NCBI RefSeq assembly: GCF_023630255.1
Contig: NZ_JALPRS010000002.1
Coordinates: 124,001-188,000, forward strand
DNA: 64,000 nucleotides
Reading direction: 5' to 3'
Source: Pontibacter deserti
GTDB lineage: Bacteria > Bacteroidota > Bacteroidia > Cytophagales > Hymenobacteraceae
A model generated the notes under the pieces. It worked only from the letters and a program-made list of their open reading frames with translations, ran no database searches and had not been told where the DNA came from. This document shows, piece by piece, positions 61,396-64,000 of this stretch; position 1 is the stretch's first letter; the number at the start of each line of letters is the position of its first letter. Position numbers and translations under genes: made by a program.

Positions 61396-62535
61396 CTATT
61401 TAAGTATAGCCCTGGAAATAACAAGCTTTTGTATCTCGCTTGTTCCCTCGCCTATAGTGCATAACTTAGCATCGCGGTAGTATTTTTCGGCAGGGTAGTC
61501 TTTTGTGAAACCGTAACCGCCAAATATCTGCACACCTTCGTTTGCTACTCTTACCGATACTTCAGAAGCATAAAGTTTAGCCATAGCCGATTCTTTGTTC
61601 ACGTTCAGGCCGCGGTTCTTCATATCGGCTGCCTGGTAAGTAAGCAATGCAGCGGCCTCAACTTCAGTAGCCATGTCAGCTAACTTAAAGGCAATACCCT
61701 GGAACGACGAGATTGGCTTATTGAACTGGCTACGCTCTTTAGAGTAAGCTAAAGCGGCCTCAAAGGCACCTTGTGCTATACCCAGTGATAAGGCTGCGAT
61801 AGAAATACGGCCACCATCCAATACTTTCATCGCCTGGATAAAGCCTTCGCCTACATTACCTAGTATCTGGCTCTTATGCACGCGGCAGTCCTGGAAGATA
61901 AGCTCTGTGGTTTCAGAGGCACGCATGCCTAGTTTATCTTCTTTGCGACCAGCGCTAAAGCCCGGTGTACCTTTCTCAATCACAAAAGCTGTCATGCCAT
62001 GCGAGTCACCAACTTCGCCGGTACGAACTATAACTACAGCTACATTACCGGTTTTACCGTGTGTTATAAAGTTTTTGGCTCCATTAATAACATAGTAATC
62101 GCCATCCTCTACAGCTACCGTACGCATATTGCCTGCATCAGAACCTGTGTTTGGCTCAGTTAAGCCCCACGCCCCAATCCATTCAGCAGTTGCTAATTTA
62201 GGCAGGTATTTCTGTTTCTGCTCTTCGTTGCCGAAAGCAAGTATATGACCTGTGCAAAGTGAGTTGTGCGCTGCCATAGATAAGCCAATTGAGCCATCTA
62301 TTTTAGAAAGCTCTGCAATGGCTGTTACATACTCCAGGTAACCGAAGCCAGATCCGCCATACTCAGTTGGTACCAGCACGCCCATCAGGCCAAGTTCCCC
62401 AAGTTGCTTAAACACTTCTACCGGAAACTCCTGGCTTTCGTCCCACTCGCGCATTTTAGGCTTAATGTGTTTCGCACCAAAGTCTCTGACCATGTCCGCA
62501 ATCATGCGCTGGTTCTCTGTATACTTTAATTCCAT
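61396..62535 (-). CDS. Acyl-CoA dehydrogenase
   Basis: 379 residues, FAD-dependent. Family elements: SLGAAHNSLC-like MAAHNSLCTGHI, LTEPNTGSDAGNMRT (about 127-141), FGGYGFTKDYPAEKYYRDAKL and GEGTSEIQKLV, in which E363 is the likely catalytic base. Oxidises acyl-CoA in fatty-acid or branched-chain amino-acid breakdown; chain-length preference is not determinable. Own promoter TAGCTTTG on the minus strand at 62598-62605. No beta-oxidation partner is adjacent. Confidence 0.92.
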   Translation of the reverse strand: MELKYTENQRMIADMVRDFGAKHIKPKMREWDESQEFPVEVFKQLGELGLMGVLVPTEYGGSGFGYLEYVTAIAELSKIDGSIGLSMAAHNSLCTGHILAFGNEEQKQKYLPKLATAEWIGAWGLTEPNTGSDAGNMRTVAVEDGDYYVINGAKNFITHGKTGNVAVVIVRTGEVGDSHGMTAFVIEKGTPGFSAGRKEDKLGMRASETTELIFQDCRVHKSQILGNVGEGFIQAMKVLDGGRISIAALSLGIAQGAFEAALAYSKERSQFNKPISSFQGIAFKLADMATEVEAAALLTYQAADMKNRGLNVNKESAMAKLYASEVSVRVANEGVQIFGGYGFTKDYPAEKYYRDAKLCTIGEGTSEIQKLVISRAILK

Positions 62536-62597
62536 TTATAGTTTATTTGTAAGGGTTTGGAGTAGCGTATATAACGGTTTTAAGAACCGTATGTTCA

Positions 62598-62605
62598 CAA
62601 AGCTA
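62598..62605 (-). promoter_or_regulatory. Bacteroidota -7 box for acyl-CoA dehydrogenase
   Basis: Minus strand reads TAGCTTTG (TAnnTTTG). An ATTG at 62626-62629 with a 20-base spacer fits a weak -33 element. The leader to the ATG is about 58 nt. Confidence 0.5.
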
Positions 62606-62792
62606 TATATTTAATGGCAAACGGACAATCTGAGAACCTAAAACAGAGTATAATAAGTAGGTAAAGTAATAACGTGCTGGCGCAGCGTCTATTTTGAAAG
62701 CGCGTTTAAATTGCGTTATTTTGAAGGTGCTAAGAACCCGGTTGTGCGAACTAATAGGATGACAGAAAGGGCAAATAGCTAAACGACAGTAA

Positions 62793-63539
62793 ATGAAGCA
62801 GTTTTTTAAAAACTTATTTGGGGGAGATACAGCTACGCTGGAGTCGTTGGGCGCTATAGGTGTGGACATGCACTCGCATATTCTGCCTGGGTTGGATGAT
62901 GGTGCAGATACGCTGGAGCGATCGCTGGAGCTGGTGCAGGCCATGCAGCAGTTAGGTTACCGCAAGCTGATTATGACGCCCCATATAATGAGTGATTTTT
63001 ACCGCAACACACCCGAAGGTATACGTGAACGCCTGCAGTACCTGAATGATGCTGTAGCAGAAGCAGGTATAGAAATGGAGTTGGGTTGTGCCGCTGAGTA
63101 CTACCTGGATGAGGTATTTCTGCAGAAACTGGAAAATAACGAAGAACTGCTAACCTTTGGCGATAAATACCTGCTTTTCGAAACATCTTTTCTGAACGAA
63201 CCGCTTAACCTGCGCGAAGCCATTTTTATGATGCGGTCAAAGGGGTACAAACCGGTAATGGCTCATCCCGAGCGTTATACTTACTTCTACGGCAAGTTCA
63301 ATGATCTGATAGAGATAAGAGAGCAGGGTGTGCTGTTGCAACCAAACCTGAACTCACTGACAGGATATTACTCGCCAGCGGCAAAAAATGTAGCAGAAAA
63401 ATTAATAGATAACGGTTTGGTAGACCTGGTGGGGTCTGATGTGCACAGCATGAAGCATGTTGCGTCGTTGCAGCGTGTGCTTAGTGCCAAACACATAAAT
63501 AAGCTGCTTTCGTTGCCATTGCTTAACCCGCAACTATAA
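62793..63539 (+). CDS. CpsB/CapC-type tyrosine phosphatase (PHP)
   Basis: 248 residues. PHP-domain metal motifs: DMHSHILPGLDDGA (H27, H29 near the N-terminus), LIMTPHIM, and MAHPERY and SDVHSM in the second half. The group dephosphorylates tyrosine kinases that control capsule and exopolysaccharide export. No polymerase or kinase gene is in view, but an NAD-dependent epimerase starts 29 bp downstream, suggesting polysaccharide or nucleotide-sugar context. Confidence 0.9.
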   Translation: MKQFFKNLFGGDTATLESLGAIGVDMHSHILPGLDDGADTLERSLELVQAMQQLGYRKLIMTPHIMSDFYRNTPEGIRERLQYLNDAVAEAGIEMELGCAAEYYLDEVFLQKLENNEELLTFGDKYLLFETSFLNEPLNLREAIFMMRSKGYKPVMAHPERYTYFYGKFNDLIEIREQGVLLQPNLNSLTGYYSPAAKNVAEKLIDNGLVDLVGSDVHSMKHVASLQRVLSAKHINKLLSLPLLNPQL

Positions 63540-63567
63540 GTGCCATTTCCCAAAGCTATACTTCAGA

Positions 63568-64000
63568 ATGATATTTGTAACAGGTGGTAGTGGCCTTATT
63601 GGTAGTTTCCTGATACCGGAGCTCGTAAGGCAGGGGCATCAGGTGCGTGCGCTTTACCGTGGGCAGACACCAACTATAGCTTTTGCTGATAAGGTAGAGT
63701 GGCTGGAGGGAGACATACTTGATATTGTACTCCTGCGGCAAGCATTGCAAGGTGTGGACTATGTTTTCCATAGTGCCGGGTTAGTATCTTACGATCCACA
63801 GGATAAGGATCTGCTGAAACAGGTAAATATTGAAGGCACAGCCAATGTAGTAGACGCATGCCTGGAAGCCGGAAGTATAAAGCTTTGCCATGTAAGCTCA
63901 ATTGCTGCAATTGGTCGCCCGGTAGGAGCAGATGTGTTAACTGAAAACAGCAAATGGAATCAGGCAGAAGAACATTCAGCTTATGCCAGTTCCAAACATT
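63568..64000 (+). CDS. NAD-dependent epimerase/dehydratase, N-terminal part (partial)
   Basis: The gene starts at the ATG at 63568 and runs off the window. The visible 144 residues begin MIFVTGGSGLIGSFL, an NAD Rossmann motif (GGSGLIG), then EGDILD, VFHSAG and VNIEGTANV. The catalytic serine region (HVSSIAAIG) and the YASSK motif (Y-x3-K), near the cut, are in place, so the extended SDR fold is intact. Substrate unknown, probably a nucleotide sugar or similar. Lies 29 bp after the CpsB-type gene. Confidence 0.88.
   Translation, partial: MIFVTGGSGLIGSFLIPELVRQGHQVRALYRGQTPTIAFADKVEWLEGDILDIVLLRQALQGVDYVFHSAGLVSYDPQDKDLLKQVNIEGTANVVDACLEAGSIKLCHVSSIAAIGRPVGADVLTENSKWNQAEEHSAYASSKH

Overview
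The window is a chromosomal segment of a Bacteroidota bacterium, most likely a member of the Cytophagales/Hymenobacteraceae such as Pontibacter. The genus is inferred from the gene set and sequence style, not from a search. Supporting signs are promoters with the Bacteroidota -7 box TAnnTTTG, a SusC/SusD pair, a type IX secretion (T9SS) component (PorZ) with likely T9SS cargo, many lipoproteins, and an hpf-xerC-rpsU cluster. Coding density is high, short convergent operons share hairpin terminators, and no rRNA, tRNA, CRISPR array, transposase or prophage was seen.

Layout. 1-1055: NAD salvage (end of pncB, then pncA). 1327-3462: two unknown proteins and a [2Fe-2S] ferredoxin. 3600-7193: thymidine kinase, PorZ, RecO. 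7257-9842: NrnA and two FKBP lipoproteins. 10061-12240: ndk and small envelope proteins. 12292-18676: MFS transporter, hydrolase, dxs, scpA and a flippase-like membrane protein. 18677-19399: a 723-bp gene-free stretch with repeat-like elements. 19400-24159: FAD monooxygenase, lipoprotein, chromate transporter, secreted amidase. 24255-30099: YD-repeat protein, asd, a large lamin-tail surface protein, a TauE-type exporter. 30120-35334: TetR-ABC-HlyD-TolC operon. 35568-42231: DEAD-box helicase, small proteins, CNNM protein, sorbosone-dehydrogenase-like lipoprotein with cytochrome c. 42307-47178: secreted M1 peptidase, TraB/GumN, MOSC protein and a membrane protein. 47502-57115: SusC-SusD-lipoprotein locus followed by a secreted amidase and an S9 peptidase. 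57201-64000: PAP2, metK, hpf-xerC-rpsU, acyl-CoA dehydrogenase, CpsB-type phosphatase and the start of an NAD-dependent epimerase.

How genes work together. Housekeeping functions (isoprenoid entry by Dxs, aspartate-family amino acids by Asd, SAM by MetK, NAD salvage, nucleotide metabolism by Ndk/Tdk, chromosome maintenance by ScpA, RecO and XerC) alternate with envelope and nutrient-scavenging modules. The secreted M1 and S9 peptidases, two exported amidases and a SusCD importer without nearby glycoside hydrolases suggest growth on peptides or amides.

The strongest unexplained signals are: (1) a heavily iterated heptamer, AAGTATA/TATACTT with a sister form AACTATA/TATAGTT, spread through genes and spacers of most of the window; (2) its near absence from the AT-richer SusCD island; (3) an ABC exporter whose nucleotide-binding domain has lost nearly all catalytic motifs except Walker A; and (4) an RNA hairpin that would bury the xerC start codon between rpsU and xerC.
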